Below are positions 44,432 through 55,374 of a stretch of DNA of 64,000 nt, one piece after another. A model generated the notes under the pieces. It worked only from the letters and a program-made list of their open reading frames with translations, searched no databases and had not been told where the DNA came from. The stretch spans positions 1 through 64,000 of the forward strand of contig NDFF03000019.1 of assembly GCA_002150815.3 (NCBI GenBank). The letters run 5' to 3'. Every line of letters begins with the position of its first letter. Position 1 is the stretch's first letter. Source of the DNA: Grammothele lineata. Its lineage: Eukaryota; Basidiomycota; Agaricomycetes; Polyporales; Polyporaceae. A program made the position numbers and the translations under genes.

Positions 44432-44838
44432 TTACACGACTCCAACTCCAAGGAGAGCAGCACCACTCTTTATTCCCCGCCCTCGGGCGGCAGCAAGACT
44501 GATGGCTAAGCAACTGAGGAGGAACCCGGTGAATCTTAGTGTCAAAGAGCTGTTAGAGTCATCCTTTTGCGCTTTTAGAAGACCGCTCACCGGAAGAAGG
44601 CTACCCGCGACAACGACCGCTCTTCGAATGCAGTGCGCGAAGATGCGAAAATTGAGCGTAAGACAGCCGGTGTTACTGGGATGCGGCTGCGATTCGGTGA
44701 GGGAGGCGGAAGGCCTGCATTTGATGGGGCTCCGGTAGTGCTGGGAACGTAGACGGAGTTCGGATGAGTGGCAGTCGGGGTGTTGTGGAAGGTTGACGGC
44801 GTGGGGGTAATAGATGATGAAGACGAGAGGTTGCTCAT
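44432..44838 (-). CDS. Small predicted membrane protein (116 aa)
   Basis: Two minus-strand exons (44838-44591, 44534-44432) joined by a 56-nt intron (GTGAGC...CTAAG) give 116 aa from a true ATG to a stop. The N-terminal 70 residues are Ser/Thr/Pro-rich and disordered (LSSSSSITPTPSTF, GLPPPSPNRSRIPVTP). A charged segment RTAFEERSLSRVAFFRF leads into a hydrophobic stretch (TGFLLSCLAISLAAA) and a short second one. The EERSLxR-then-membrane pattern recalls DUF202-type proteins, but one span is too few for a firm call. A third exon after 44440 is possible. It is divergent from RAT1 across 210 bp. Confidence 0.5.
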
Positions 44839-45048
44839 TGTCGTTGTGCGGCGACGTCGTCACACCGACTCCGACGACGGGCACGGTCTCGGTGGTGGAC
44901 ACAAGACCAGCGCTAATAGTATCGTCCGGACCGGCGCTTGCCGCTTACATCACGCGTGCAAGACGGCCCCAGCGTCCCTCCAGCTCATCCTCTCTCCACC
45001 ACCTCCTACGGACCCTTTTCGCTCTTCTGAGCCTCGCCGAGCACAGTA
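44839..45048. promoter_or_regulatory. Compact divergent promoter, small membrane gene / RAT1
   Basis: Only 210 bp separate the two start codons, so both transcripts must start within or overlap this interval. No TATA element stands out. The right part is CT-rich on the RAT1 strand. Confidence 0.45.
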
Positions 45049-48000
45049 ATGGTGTGTAGGATGCTTTTATGCGTATATTCTCTTCCTAACCGCGCATATA
45101 GGGTGTTCCGGCCCTCTTCCGCTGGCTCAGCAGGAAGTACCCTAAAATCAGTGCGTCTCCTTTTCTCGCGACACCTATCACCATTGAACCCTTCGCAGTA
45201 TCCCCTGTCGTGGAGGCGGAGCCAGTCAAAATCCCCGATGAAGAAGGAAATGAAGTCGCTGTACCCATAAACATGGCCGACGCCAATCCTAATGGCGTGG
45301 AGTTTGACAACCTCTATCTCGACATGAACGGCATTGTGAGTTTTCTTGCCTCCTTTATTCGCCTATTGTCTTACCCCCTCTCCAGGTACATCCATGTACG
45401 CATCCGGAGGGCAAGGTAAGTGAGTGTCTTCACGCACACTGGCAGGTAGGCTAATACTTGTACGGGATAGCCGGCACCGGAAACGGAAGAGGAGATGATG
45501 GTTGAAATCTTCAACTACACTGAACGTGTTGTCAACATGGTTCGCCCTCGTCGGTTACTCTTCATGGCAATCGGTGAATAGTTTTCCCTTGGTTAGTAGT
45601 GCCTGAGACTCATCAATTTCAGACGGCGTGGCTCCTCGGGCAAAAATGAACCAGCAACGGTCTCGCCGGTTCCGTTCGGCCCAAGAGGCAAAGGAAAAGG
45701 AGGACTCACGCCTGGAAGCCATCGCAATGTGGGAAGGTACGTTATTATAAGGCCCGGTTTCGTTGGCGTTATGCTGATACCTCGCAGCCATGGGTAAGAC
45801 TGTTACGGAAGATGAAAGAGGCAAGAAGGCTTGGGATAGTAACGCGATCACGCCTGGGACCCCGTTCATGGATCTTCTCGCCGCATCACTCCGTTACTGG
45901 GTTGTGTACAAGATGAACACCGATCCCGGCTGGAAAGATGTACGGCCTTGCTGGACTATCCGCGCAGATTCCCACTAACGCCGTTTTAGCTCCAAGTCAT
46001 CATCTCTGACGCCAGCGTTCCTGGAGAGGGTGAACACAAGATCATGGATTTTGTTCGACGCCAACGCACGAACCCCGGCCACGACCCGAACACGCGTCAC
46101 GTTATTTATGGACTAGTACGCAATCTCTCTGAACCATTCTACTATGTATCCTTACATCCACCGACACCTAGGATGCTGATCTCATTATGTTGTCGCTCGC
46201 TACTCACGAACCCCACTTTCGGGTTCTTCGCGAGGACGTCTTTCATCAAGATGTCAGTCGCACGGCGTGTCGCATCTGCGGACAGGAAGGGCACTACGCG
46301 GCGCAATGCACTGGTCAGAAGGCGGAGATCAAACTGTCATTTTTGGAAAAGAAGAAACCTTTCATCTGGCTCGATGTTGCTGTGCTTCGAGAGTATCTCG
46401 AAGCGGAGTTGAACGTGCCGCAGGTGCCGTTTCCATTTAATTTCGAGCAGGCCATAGACGATTGGGTTCTGCTTATATTCTTCGTCGGAAACGATTTCTT
46501 GCCTCACCTGCCCTCTCTTGAGATTCGTGAAGGTGCGATCGATACTCTGCTGAGAATATGGCGTAATGAACTGCCACGCATGGGTGGCTACATCACCAAC
46601 CATGGTCAGCTTGAGATGTCGAGAGCCCAGATCATTCTTGAGGGCCTCGCAAGGCGCGAGGACGACATCTTCCTGCGAAGGCGTGAAGGTGAGTCTCACT
46701 CCTGCCGTATACGTCTTCGTATGGACACTCAACCTTGTTCGATTCAGCCGAGGAGCGCCAGGATCAGAATGCGAAGCGTCGCAAGATCGAGAAGGACATG
46801 TCGTCCGCTGGTCCATCTGCGTCTCTCAATCTCACCGCTGCCCCTACCGCCCCTAATTCCCTTCCTGCTCGCCCTGATTTTGCTGCGAAGGCCGATAGTA
46901 TTGGCCTTGGTGGTGTGAAGGATTCCGACACCGATCTCCACATGCCGACTGCTGCCCAAGCCCTTGCGGGCTCGAATCGCGACGTGGTCGCTAATCGAGC
47001 CGCTATCCGCTTAGCGAACATGAGTGCCGCTGAGATGCTCAAGGCAGAGATGGCTTCACTCATGCCCGTGAAAAAGGCTTCGCGATCGTCGACGACGACC
47101 TCATCCGTCCCCCCTGCTGCGTCCCCGAAGTCCCCCGCAGTGAAGGCCCCGAGTGGCCCGATCGTACCGCCGACGAGTGCCGAGGACGTCGAGATTCCCG
47201 GCCTCGGAGGGTTGTCATCCCCGCCTGCGGTTTCGAGCACCGTCCCTGAGACGTCTATGTCTGTCGATCTACACCCACCGTCTGCCGGGAATGGCGTCGG
47301 GCCCGAAGGCGACGGAGCGCCCAACGGGACCGAGGACTCGTCTATGACTGATGGGGCGGATGGCCCTCACGGAGTGAAGCGTACTATCGACGAGGTCGAG
47401 GCAGAAGAAGCGGACGATGCCGAGGACTCAGGTCCGTCCGATGAGGAGGCGCCCCCAGAAGCGGATAAGTCGCTCGCCCTCAAGGTCAACCCGGACGGGA
47501 CCGTGGAACAGGAGGACGTGGTGAAGTGCGTGCTGCTGCTCTTCGCTTGTGTGAGAGATCGATCGTTGACGAGCGCGTGCTCTAGATTGTGGGAGCCCGG
47601 ATACAGAGAGCGATACTACCGCCAGAAGTTCGGTGTCGAGTATTCCGATGTCGCCTTTAGGAAGCAGTGAGTCAATTGTGGGTGACCGGGAAGGTGTCGA
47701 GCTGACCGCGTGTTGATGCAGGGTCACGCAGTGCTATGTTGAGGGCATGGCATGGGTACTGCATTATTACTATCAGGGGGTACGTGATTCCTGTGTGTGC
47801 CGCAGCAGTTCTCTGTATAACGCGTGCGTCACTAGACGCCCTCGTGGCAGTGGTATTATCCCTTCCACTTCGCACCTTTTGCCGCAGACTTCGAGGATCT
47901 CGATAAGATGAACATTCAGTTCGACATTGGTCAGCCGTTCAAGCCCTTCGAGCAGCTCATGGGGGTGTTCCCAGCCGCAAGGTACGTCTTTGTACACCAT

Positions 48001-49389
48001 GTATGCGCCTTTACTCTAAACTCGTTGTCGTCCACAGTCGATCGCATATTCCAACAACATTCCACGATCTGATGACAGATGAGAATTCCCCGATCATTGA
48101 CTTCTATCCTCCCTCGTTCCAGATTGACATGAACGGCAAGCGTATGGCGTGGCAAGGTGTTGCACTGCTTCCCTTCATCGACGAAGGCAGGCTCCTGGAC
48201 GCAATGGCGCCGCGGTATGACAACCTCAATGACGATGAGAGGCGAAGGAACAAATGGGGCAACAATGTTCTCTTCGTCTTCGAGGCCAACTCGTTGTACC
48301 CATCGCTGGAAGCGCTGTATGGCAAGCGTAAGAAGAATGAGGTATGTCTAATAATCTCTCTCCACATTATGACTGTTACTGATCAAGTTACGGCATTAGC
48401 CCATGCCCATCAATCCAAAACTCAGCAAAGGCATCAGCGGCTCTTTACTCCCTAACCCGGACTGTATTCCAGACTCAACGTACCCCACGCCCCTCCTATC
48501 ACAGGACCTGCCTGATGTCAAGAACGACCGCTCTCTGTCCGCCTTCTACTTCTTCCCTAAGCAGCTCCAACCTCACCGCTCGGTTCTTCTACCTGGGGTG
48601 CGGCGTCCAAGGCCTGCCCTCGACGCTGCTGATCTTGAGCGCGCTCGACGTGGTGCCCTAGGCGGTAGGGGCGGCGACAGAGGCGGAAGAGGCGGTCGGG
48701 GCCGTGACAACAGGAACGGCGGCGGCGGCGGCGGCAATGGCGGCGGCGATTGGCAGAACGGCGGCGGGTTCCAGCAGCAATATCAGGGCTACGGAGGCAA
48801 CAACGGCTACCAGGCTCCCTTCCAGGGACAACGCGGTCGTGGCGGAGGGTTCCAGGGGCAGCAAGGGCCATACAATGGTGGCGGTCCCGGCCGGAATCAG
48901 TACAACGATTTTGCTCCCCCTCCTCAACGCGGCCGTGGTGGCGGGCGTGGCGGTGGTGGCTTCAACGGGCCTCCTGCCGGGTACAACGGCGGCGCTGCAA
49001 CCTACGGCGGCTACGGAAACCCTGGCGGCGGCTTCGGCAACCAGGGGGGAGGCTTCGGCGGAGGTGGCCGCGGCGGCTATGGCGGCGGTCCAGCTCAAGG
49101 CCAAGGCGGGGGAGGCTACAACGCTGGCGGGAACGCTGCTGGGTTCGCCAGCGGGGCTTACAATCAAGGAGGCGGGTACAACCAAGGCTACAACGCTGGT
49201 GGCGCTGGAGGCTACGGCGGCTACGGCGGCGACTCGGGCGGATATGGCGGCTACGGCGCACCTCCACAGAACAACTACGCTCAGAATAACGGCTTTGGCG
49301 GATACGGCGGCGGTGGCGGCGGCGGGGCCTTCGGCAACGCTCGGGGTGGCTACAACAACCGCGGTCGTGGACGAGGAGGTCGCTATTGA
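45049..49389 (+). CDS. RAT1: Nuclear 5'-3' exoribonuclease Rat1/Xrn2
   Basis: Degrades uncapped nuclear RNA, trims rRNA and helps terminate Pol II transcription. Fifteen exons: 45049-45051, 45102-45150, 45199-45335, 45386-45415, 45471-45573, 45623-45736, 45788-45939, 45990-46115, 46172-46688, 46748-47525, 47586-47666, 47722-47779, 47836-47981, 48038-48341 and 48400-49389, totalling 1195 aa. Evidence includes [69 protein letters not shown], the CCHC knuckle [14 protein letters not shown] (about 268-281, typical of Rat1/Xrn2), [11 protein letters not shown] and [17 protein letters not shown]. The last 200 residues are Gly/Arg/Tyr-rich RGG repeats. The first coding exon is the ATG alone, directly followed by GTGTGT; without it no start Met precedes GVPALF. 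Confidence 0.95.
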
Positions 49390-49779
49390 GCCACTCTTGT
49401 TTCCTGAGGATTGGACATGCGTATCTGTAGTACTAGCTTTATAATGGTCCTTATTTATGCGTATCCTCATGTACACCAGACCATGTTCTTATGTGCATCA
49501 CTAGTCAAGACTAGGTGCCCCTGTCCCCACTTGATCGTGCACGCTTCTTGGGAGTTCGCGAGAGTAGATGTTCTGTATACATAGGAAACATATCGTGACA
49601 ATACATGATGGTAGCGATATACTTGCACATGCAAACATGGGGTTCCGAATCTAGTGATGAGCATACACATACAAAGGCAGCACGCAAGACTTCTTTTCCC
49701 TTTTTCATCCCATCGTCCGAAGCAATCCAACGAGCGCATATTTACTCACGACGGGGGTATCGTGCCCTCCTGTCTTCTC
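49390..49779. other. Convergent 3' region, no gene seen
   Basis: 390 bp between the RAT1 stop and the stop of the repeat-rich gene on the other strand. AT-richer than the flanking coding sequence, consistent with two 3' UTRs. Confidence 0.55.
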
Positions 49780-52332
49780 TCACAACGGCCGCTCCTCCGG
49801 GGGCACGCACTGCAGGTACAGCGCATACGACCTCTCCGCGTCCTTCTGGCGGCGGCGCACCTTCTTGTCCAGCTTACGCTTCCTCCTCTCCGCGCGGTCC
49901 GCCTTCCGCTCGCGCCGCCTCGCCTCCGCCTCCTGCCGCGCATATCGCTCGCCATACCGCTCCCTATCGCGCTCGCGCTCCCTCCTCTCGAACGCCTCCT
50001 CCTCGTCCTCGTCCTCGGACGCGCTCGGGGACGAGACGTCGTCCGGGTTGACGAGCGGGAGGTGCGCGTCGACGGTGCCCGCGTAGCGGCCCGTGCGCCG
50101 CTCGCGGCCCTTGTAGAGCACGGCCTCGACGCCGCGCGGGCGGAGGAAGTTGTAGTTCCAGACCTCGATGAGCTCCGCGGCGAGCGTGGAGCGCTTGGGC
50201 GGGCGGCCGTCGGGCCCGACGCGGTTGTCGGCGACGGGCATCTGCCCGGACCAGGCGAGGGCGAGATCCTGTAAGGGTGGTGAAAAGAGAGGTGGATGTC
50301 AGCCGTGGTCGACGACGATGGAGAACAAACCGGTGAGAAGGGGGAGGGGCACGTACGTTCATGAGCCGGATCCAGTCCTCGTGATACACGTCGTGCGGGA
50401 CGAGCACGGCGGGCATGCGCGGCATAGCCTCGACGAGCGTGATGTCCTCCAGATCCCCGATCTTGAGCATCTCGAACTGAGTGTACGGGTGCGCGCGGTT
50501 CGGAGGGCGGCTGAAGCCCTCCGGCTGCTGGATCTGTTCACCACCCGCGACCGCGGGCTGGGCCAGGGACCCGGCCATCATGCGTGGAGAAGCGTGCGCC
50601 CCGATCCCGCCAGTGGCGTACGGGGACACCGTCGGGGGCGCGTACGGAGACGCACCAGCACCGTACGGGGCGGCGCCGGGGGCACCGTACGTGGAAGCAC
50701 CGGGAGCTGCGTACGAGGAGGTAATAGCAGCCTGCGCGCCATACGGGGCCGCGCCACTACCGTAGCCCGCGGGAGGGGCGCCTGCGTTGGCGTAGATGCT
50801 CGTAGGCCGACCCCCGGCCCCGCCGTACGGGCTCGGGCTGGGCGCGCGGTCCCCGGGGCGCATCGGCTGACCCTCGAGGACGTGGCCTGGGGGATAGATC
50901 TCCCTGCTGCCGCCGCCGCCGCCGTAGTACGGAGAAGCGGCGCGAGGCGGGAGGGCACCCGGGGCAGCGTACGGAGAGGCTGCACGAGGGAGTGCGCCAG
51001 GAGCAGCGTAGGGAGAAGCAGCGCGGGGAAGTGCGCCGGGGGCGGCGTAAGGGGACGCAGCACGGGGGAGTGGGGCGGCCGCGCCGTAGGGCGACGCCGC
51101 GCGGTGAATGGCTCCAGCCTGGAAGGGAGAGGCTGACCGCGGCAGGACACCCCCGGCTTGGTAGGGGGAGACAGGGCGTGGGGCGACAGGTGCAGCGTAG
51201 GGAGAGACTGGGCGCGGGACAGCCACGGGGTTGCGGTAGGGCGAAACTGGGCGAGGGACTTCGCCAGGACGTGGGGAGGGCGCGCGGTAGCCTGCAGCCG
51301 GGTAGTTCCCCCCTGGAGCAGCGGCGTACGTCGAGGATGAATTGCCGTAACGCGAGGGGTAGTCACCGCCAGGCGCGGGCTGGTACACGCTCGTGGGGCG
51401 CTCGCCGCCGCCGTAGAAGGATCCGCGGCGGGGGCGCGCACCTGCGCGGTCGTACTCGCGATCGCGGTCGCGTTCGCGTTCGCGGTCACGCTCGCGACGG
51501 TCGAGGTCGAGGTTTTCCATGCGGCGCTCGAGGTCGGCGGCAGCATACTTGTCATATTCACCGGGGTAGCGGCCGTAGGTGCTCGACCTGCGATCGGCGG
51601 CGCGGTCGCGTTCACGTTCACGATCCTCACGACGATAGTAGTCGTCGTCTTCATAGCGCCTTTCGCGATCATACCCCGAAGCCCGTGAGGAGTCGTTGCG
51701 CCGCCTGTAGTCATCGTCTCTCCTGAAATGCGCACTGGTAAGTCATACAGACAGACAGATGCCCGGGTTAGTCTACTGACCATCGATCATCCCGACGAGA
51801 ACCAGGAGGAACGAAACTCTGCTCGGCAACACATGCGTTAATCCCCTCATGCGAACAAGATGGATCTCCAGAAGACGCTCACCGAATCAGCGGGGGTGGC
51901 ATTGGCCGGGAGAACAGAGGTCGCCTCGGCCGGGATCCATTGAATGCCACTCACGACGCCTTGCGCGGTCTGGTAGCTGTACGAGCATCACATTCCGAAC
52001 ATTAGCACTAGTGAGGTACAGGTGGAGCAAGAACGGGGACATACCTCGCGGGGACCGCTCTGAAGCGCGCGCGGAGACGATCAGGAATCCGATGGCACGA
52101 TCGAGAGACAAAGAAGGGGGAGCACGTACTTGAACGGGTGGTAGATGATTTGGCCATCGGGCCCGGTCGTGGTCGTGTAGGTGATTGAGCCTGGCTGGAT
52201 CGACGCCGCCTGCTGGGGCGTCGTCTGGGGGTAGGGCCCTGTGCTCCCGGGGGCGGCGTAGGGGCTTGCGGGGGCGGCGTAGGGACTCGCATGGCCGATC
52301 ACAGGCGAGACGGGGGCGCCGTGGTAATTCAT
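49780..52332 (-). CDS. Low-complexity SPYAAP-repeat protein with charged tail
   Basis: Six minus-strand exons (52332-52130, 52059-52045, 51976-51883, 51818-51781, 51722-50357, 50268-49780) join to 734 aa. Exon 2 is only 15 nt. The N-terminus and centre are built from imperfect ASPYAAPGA/RPVSPY units, with at least three nearly identical copies around 50940-51060, preceded by a block of alternating Arg/Asp/Glu (RERERDRDREYDR). The C-terminal third is ordered and probably the conserved core: HPYTQFEMLKIGDLEDITLV, VLVPHDVYHEDWIRLMN, TLAAELIEVWNYNFLRPRGV. It ends in a long basic/acidic helix (RRERKADRAERRKRKLDKKV). I do not recognise the family. The RD-rich and Tyr-rich disorder suggests an RNA-related or condensate protein; this is inference. 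Confidence 0.75.
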
Positions 52333-52789
52333 CTCGGTCGCTCGGTCCTGTTGGTCTTGCTGAGGATGTGTGTGATGGTGTGGGACGAAGAGGAAGCTAG
52401 AATGACCCGCGGGGCTCGTGCGTGGGTGGAGAGAGGGTAAGGAACAGGCAATGGGGCCGCAAACGGAGACCTCGCACGAGAGCGCGTTTATCGCGCCGAT
52501 AATCTACACATGCGCGGTATATATACGCTTCCTCTCCGCAGACACGACCGCCGCGCATCGTGCCCACGGCAAGATCCATGCCTCCATTTAGCGACAACGT
52601 GGTGGCTCACCCCGGCCGACCGAACAGCCTCTCACGTACGCTGTCACGGAAGGTCTTCTCGTCTACCTGCATGTGTCTGCTTAACGCCGAGAACCGTGCG
52701 GGGTGGAGGGAATGGCGCAGAGCGAAGGAATTATTGTAAACAGGTGGATACAGAATACATAGGGTCCAGTCCGGAGGCGAGCTCAACAC
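52333..52789. other. Spacer with promoter of the repeat-protein gene
   Basis: About 460 bp upstream of the repeat-protein gene and downstream of SEC22, both on the minus strand. A TATATATA-like stretch at 52517-52524 lies about 190 bp from the downstream start and is a possible core promoter. Confidence 0.45.
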
Positions 52790-53673
52790 TCATGAGAACC
52801 GCCAGTAGAGGAAGATGAGGATGAGGAGCAACACGCCGCCAATAGGAGCCCACGTTCGAATCATCGCGTTAATGTTGATATTCCGCGCTGCCCTGCGGTA
52901 CTTCTCAGACTCAGAGCGTAGCGATGTCGAGAGGTGCGACATGCCTGCGCAATACTTTCAGCTCGTGTGCAGCAAGTAAGGCTAGGACCATGCTTACGGT
53001 CAAGCGAATCCCCTCTCCACAAAAGCTCCTCCATGTTCTTGGTCATGATTCGTGTGACGTCTTGCAGCTCGTCATTGAGCTTGTCTAGATGTGAGCCCCC
53101 AGCTGCGCTCGCCGTCCGAGTGTCTTGGTACAACCGCGTCGTCTTCGACATGAATGTGTCTGTCACAGCCAAGTGGTCTGGCTCAGTGGAACGCCCAAGG
53201 ACGCATGCACAGCTAGAACTCACCGAACCCAACAAACGCATAGGGCTTCCGCACACCGTCCACTTTTGCACCGTAAGATGTTTGGAACTCTTTTGAGAGC
53301 TCATCTAGGTACGAAAAGGCAAGCTTGCGGGGGTACGACTTGTCTGCAATAACCAAATAGATGACGTTGTCCGCAATGAAGTAGCTGAGCAAGGAGGAAG
53401 CGTTAGTACATGCTGTATGGTGACAGACCGAGAGGGGCGTACTGCAGCGTATATTGCCCGCTCTCAATCGAGCACCGAGGCTCAGAGTTAGGCCCTATCC
53501 TCCGGAAGATGAGCTTCGCCTGCTGCTTGTGCTCTGACAGGTCTTGTTCTATCTACTCGGCAATTAGCAGGAGCGATGTCTGGCGTATGGTGGAATCCGA
53601 CCTGTTCGTCGTCTACGCTCGCCGCCAGAGGAAGGGCGTCCGACGCCCGAACGACCATAGTTGATTTGACCAT
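52790..53673 (-). CDS. SEC22: R-SNARE Sec22, ER-Golgi vesicle fusion
   Basis: Longin-type v-SNARE for traffic between ER and Golgi. Five minus-strand exons (53673-53602, 53552-53443, 53384-53224, 53159-52998, 52944-52790) give 219 aa, the usual family length. An N-terminal longin domain (about 1-125) includes IEQDLSEHKQQAKLIFRRIG, SEPRCSIESGQYTLHYFIAD, and CDKSYPRKLAF-type sequence read here as ADKSYPRKLAFSYLDELSKE. The SNARE helix follows (LDKLNDELQDVTRIMTKNME then ELLWRGDSLDRMSHLSTSLR, with the zero-layer Arg). A C-terminal membrane anchor (IGGVLLLLILIFLYW) ends the protein. The intron-2 donor was placed so that YTLH-YFIAD stays continuous; its branch site TACTAAC is perfect. Divergent from the MPO1-like gene. 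Confidence 0.94.
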
Positions 53674-54047
53674 GCTGCAGAGAGTGTGAGAGGGGGCCCG
53701 GCGGGTCGAGAACGTGGAGGAGAGTGGCTGGAGGAGGCCGAGTCGGACGTGCCACCACTTGCCAGGTAGCGGAACGGGCGCCTACAGGGGTGTCATACGT
53801 GGTGAGGCTCACGTGGATCGGCGTCAGATGGGGGAGAGTGATCCGGGCCGGCCTGGCTCGCCTGGAAAAAGAGTCCGGAGGGCGCGGTGTCGAAAACATC
53901 TGATCGTCCGGGCCGTCATCGTCATCGTGTTCCCCGGAGCGCCCCTTCCCCGCACTACGGTTTAAGCCCCCAGAGTCACCGAGCCCGCCCCCGACTGTCT
54001 CTTCCCTTTCCTCCTCGTCTTCCTCCCTACTGAGGCCACCACACGCA
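53674..54047. promoter_or_regulatory. Shared divergent promoter, SEC22 / MPO1-like
   Basis: 374 bp between two outward-facing start codons. The MPO1 side ends in a CT-rich tract (54000-54035), typical of a fungal transcription start region. No defined factor site can be assigned. Confidence 0.5.
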
Positions 54048-55003
54048 ATGCCATCCGCTCTCCTCAATGTCAAGCATCAGGTCTGTCTGCAAAGGATATC
54101 ACAAGCATTCTTCTGTTGACCCCTCGTACCCCGTCTAGCTTACTTTCTACGGCGCGTACCACGACCATCCGGTCAATGTCGCCATCCACATGATTTTCGT
54201 GCCCATCTTGCTCTGGTACGTCCGCCCCCTCTGGTGACAGCGTTCGAGTGCATCCCTCACCGTTGTACGTTCCCGAACCTAGGACCGGCCTGGTCTGGGG
54301 CGCCGCACTTCCCGTCCCGTCCTTCTTCCCCCAGGTGCACGCCGTGATCAATGACTACCTCGCCTTCGACTCCAACTGGTCTGCCATCTGGGCCGTCTCT
54401 TGCCTTCTCTACTACACTGCTCTCCATCCCCTCGCTGGGGTAAGTCCCGTCCCATACCCTCTCTTCCCCGATCCCCCGTGTCTCACCCACCATTCTCCTC
54501 TCGCTGTCCACCATGTGCCTGTGCGCTCGCGTCCCCAGATCCTCTACGCCCCGCAGATGACCCTCATCACACTCACCGCCGCCTCGTACGCGCACAAGCC
54601 CGACGGCGTCAAGACCGCCATCCTCATCCACTTCGTCTCCTGGATCGCCCAGTTCGCGGGCCACTTCCTCGCCGAGGGCCGCTCCCCCGCGCTCCTCGAC
54701 AACCTCCTCGGCGGTACGTGTTTCCCCCAGCTTCCCCCCGCGTCCCGCGCCCGGTCTGACAGATGCGCTCGCATGCGAACGTGATTGGGTTTACTGTTAC
54801 GCTGTTACGCTGGTTCTGCGGCGGTGCGGTCCTGCTGCGCGTGTGCGTGCGTGTCTCCAGCCGTCGTCCTCGCGCCCTTCTTCGTCCACCTCGAGATCCT
54901 CTTCCGCCTCGGCTTCAGCCCATCCCTCCAAAAGGACGTCCACGCCGGCATCACGGAGGAAATCCGCAAGATCAAGAGCGCGCAGGGCAAGAAGGCCGCG
55001 TAA
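54048..55003 (+). CDS. MPO1: Mpo1-like 2-hydroxy fatty acid dioxygenase
   Basis: ER membrane protein (DUF962 family). Yeast Mpo1 is an Fe(II)-dependent dioxygenase that shortens 2-hydroxy fatty acids during phytosphingosine breakdown. Five exons (54048-54080, 54139-54215, 54283-54439, 54539-54713, 54861-55003) give 194 aa (yeast 174). Family motifs: TFYGAYHDHPVNVAIHMIFV with the conserved His-rich HDHPxNxxIH core, then FVSWIAQFAGHFLAEGRSPA leading to LLDNLLGAVVLAPFFVHLEI. Conserved histidines in both motifs are the expected metal ligands. Several hydrophobic helices are present and the C-terminus is Lys-rich. Together with the ORM gene this is the second sphingolipid-related gene in the window. 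Confidence 0.92.
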
Positions 55004-55374
55004 GCCCCCCCCATCGCGCGCGCGATGGCGGAGGACGGCGCATGCGCGCAAGTACTTAGGGTTCCGAGTACTCTTCCCGTCGCGGTCCGGCCGCGGTGCT
55101 AGGAACACTGTACGGTCAAGATGCAGCATGCCCGCAGCCTTCTATCCATCCATCATACCACCTTCCGAAGGGTTCCTATCGTTTATATCTTCCCGGTTGA
55201 GTGTCGTCGCCGCCGTCTGGCGTTCCCCTCTCTTCGCTCGAGACAAGTGCGTTTGTAAGTCCTAGTGTACAACACGTCGTTTCGTTTTCTTGCAGCAATG
55301 TCGTACAACTCGCTCGTGTACTCCTCTCGTCCTCTTGTTCCCCAAATTCACCTCGCTTTCCCGGCTCCCGATAC
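55004..55374. other. Convergent 3' region, no gene seen
   Basis: 371 bp between the MPO1-like and SDR stop codons. It starts with a CG-rich CGCGCGCG stretch at 55015-55024; the rest is unremarkable. Confidence 0.5.

Noticed and set aside
48658..49476. 272-codon minus-strand frame inside RAT1
   Set aside because: Antisense shadow of the GC-rich RGG repeat region; composition is almost only Ala/Val/Ser/Thr.
50168..51136. 322-codon plus-strand frame opposite the SPYAAP-repeat gene
   Set aside because: Shadow of the tandem repeat on the other strand, Gly/Arg-only composition.
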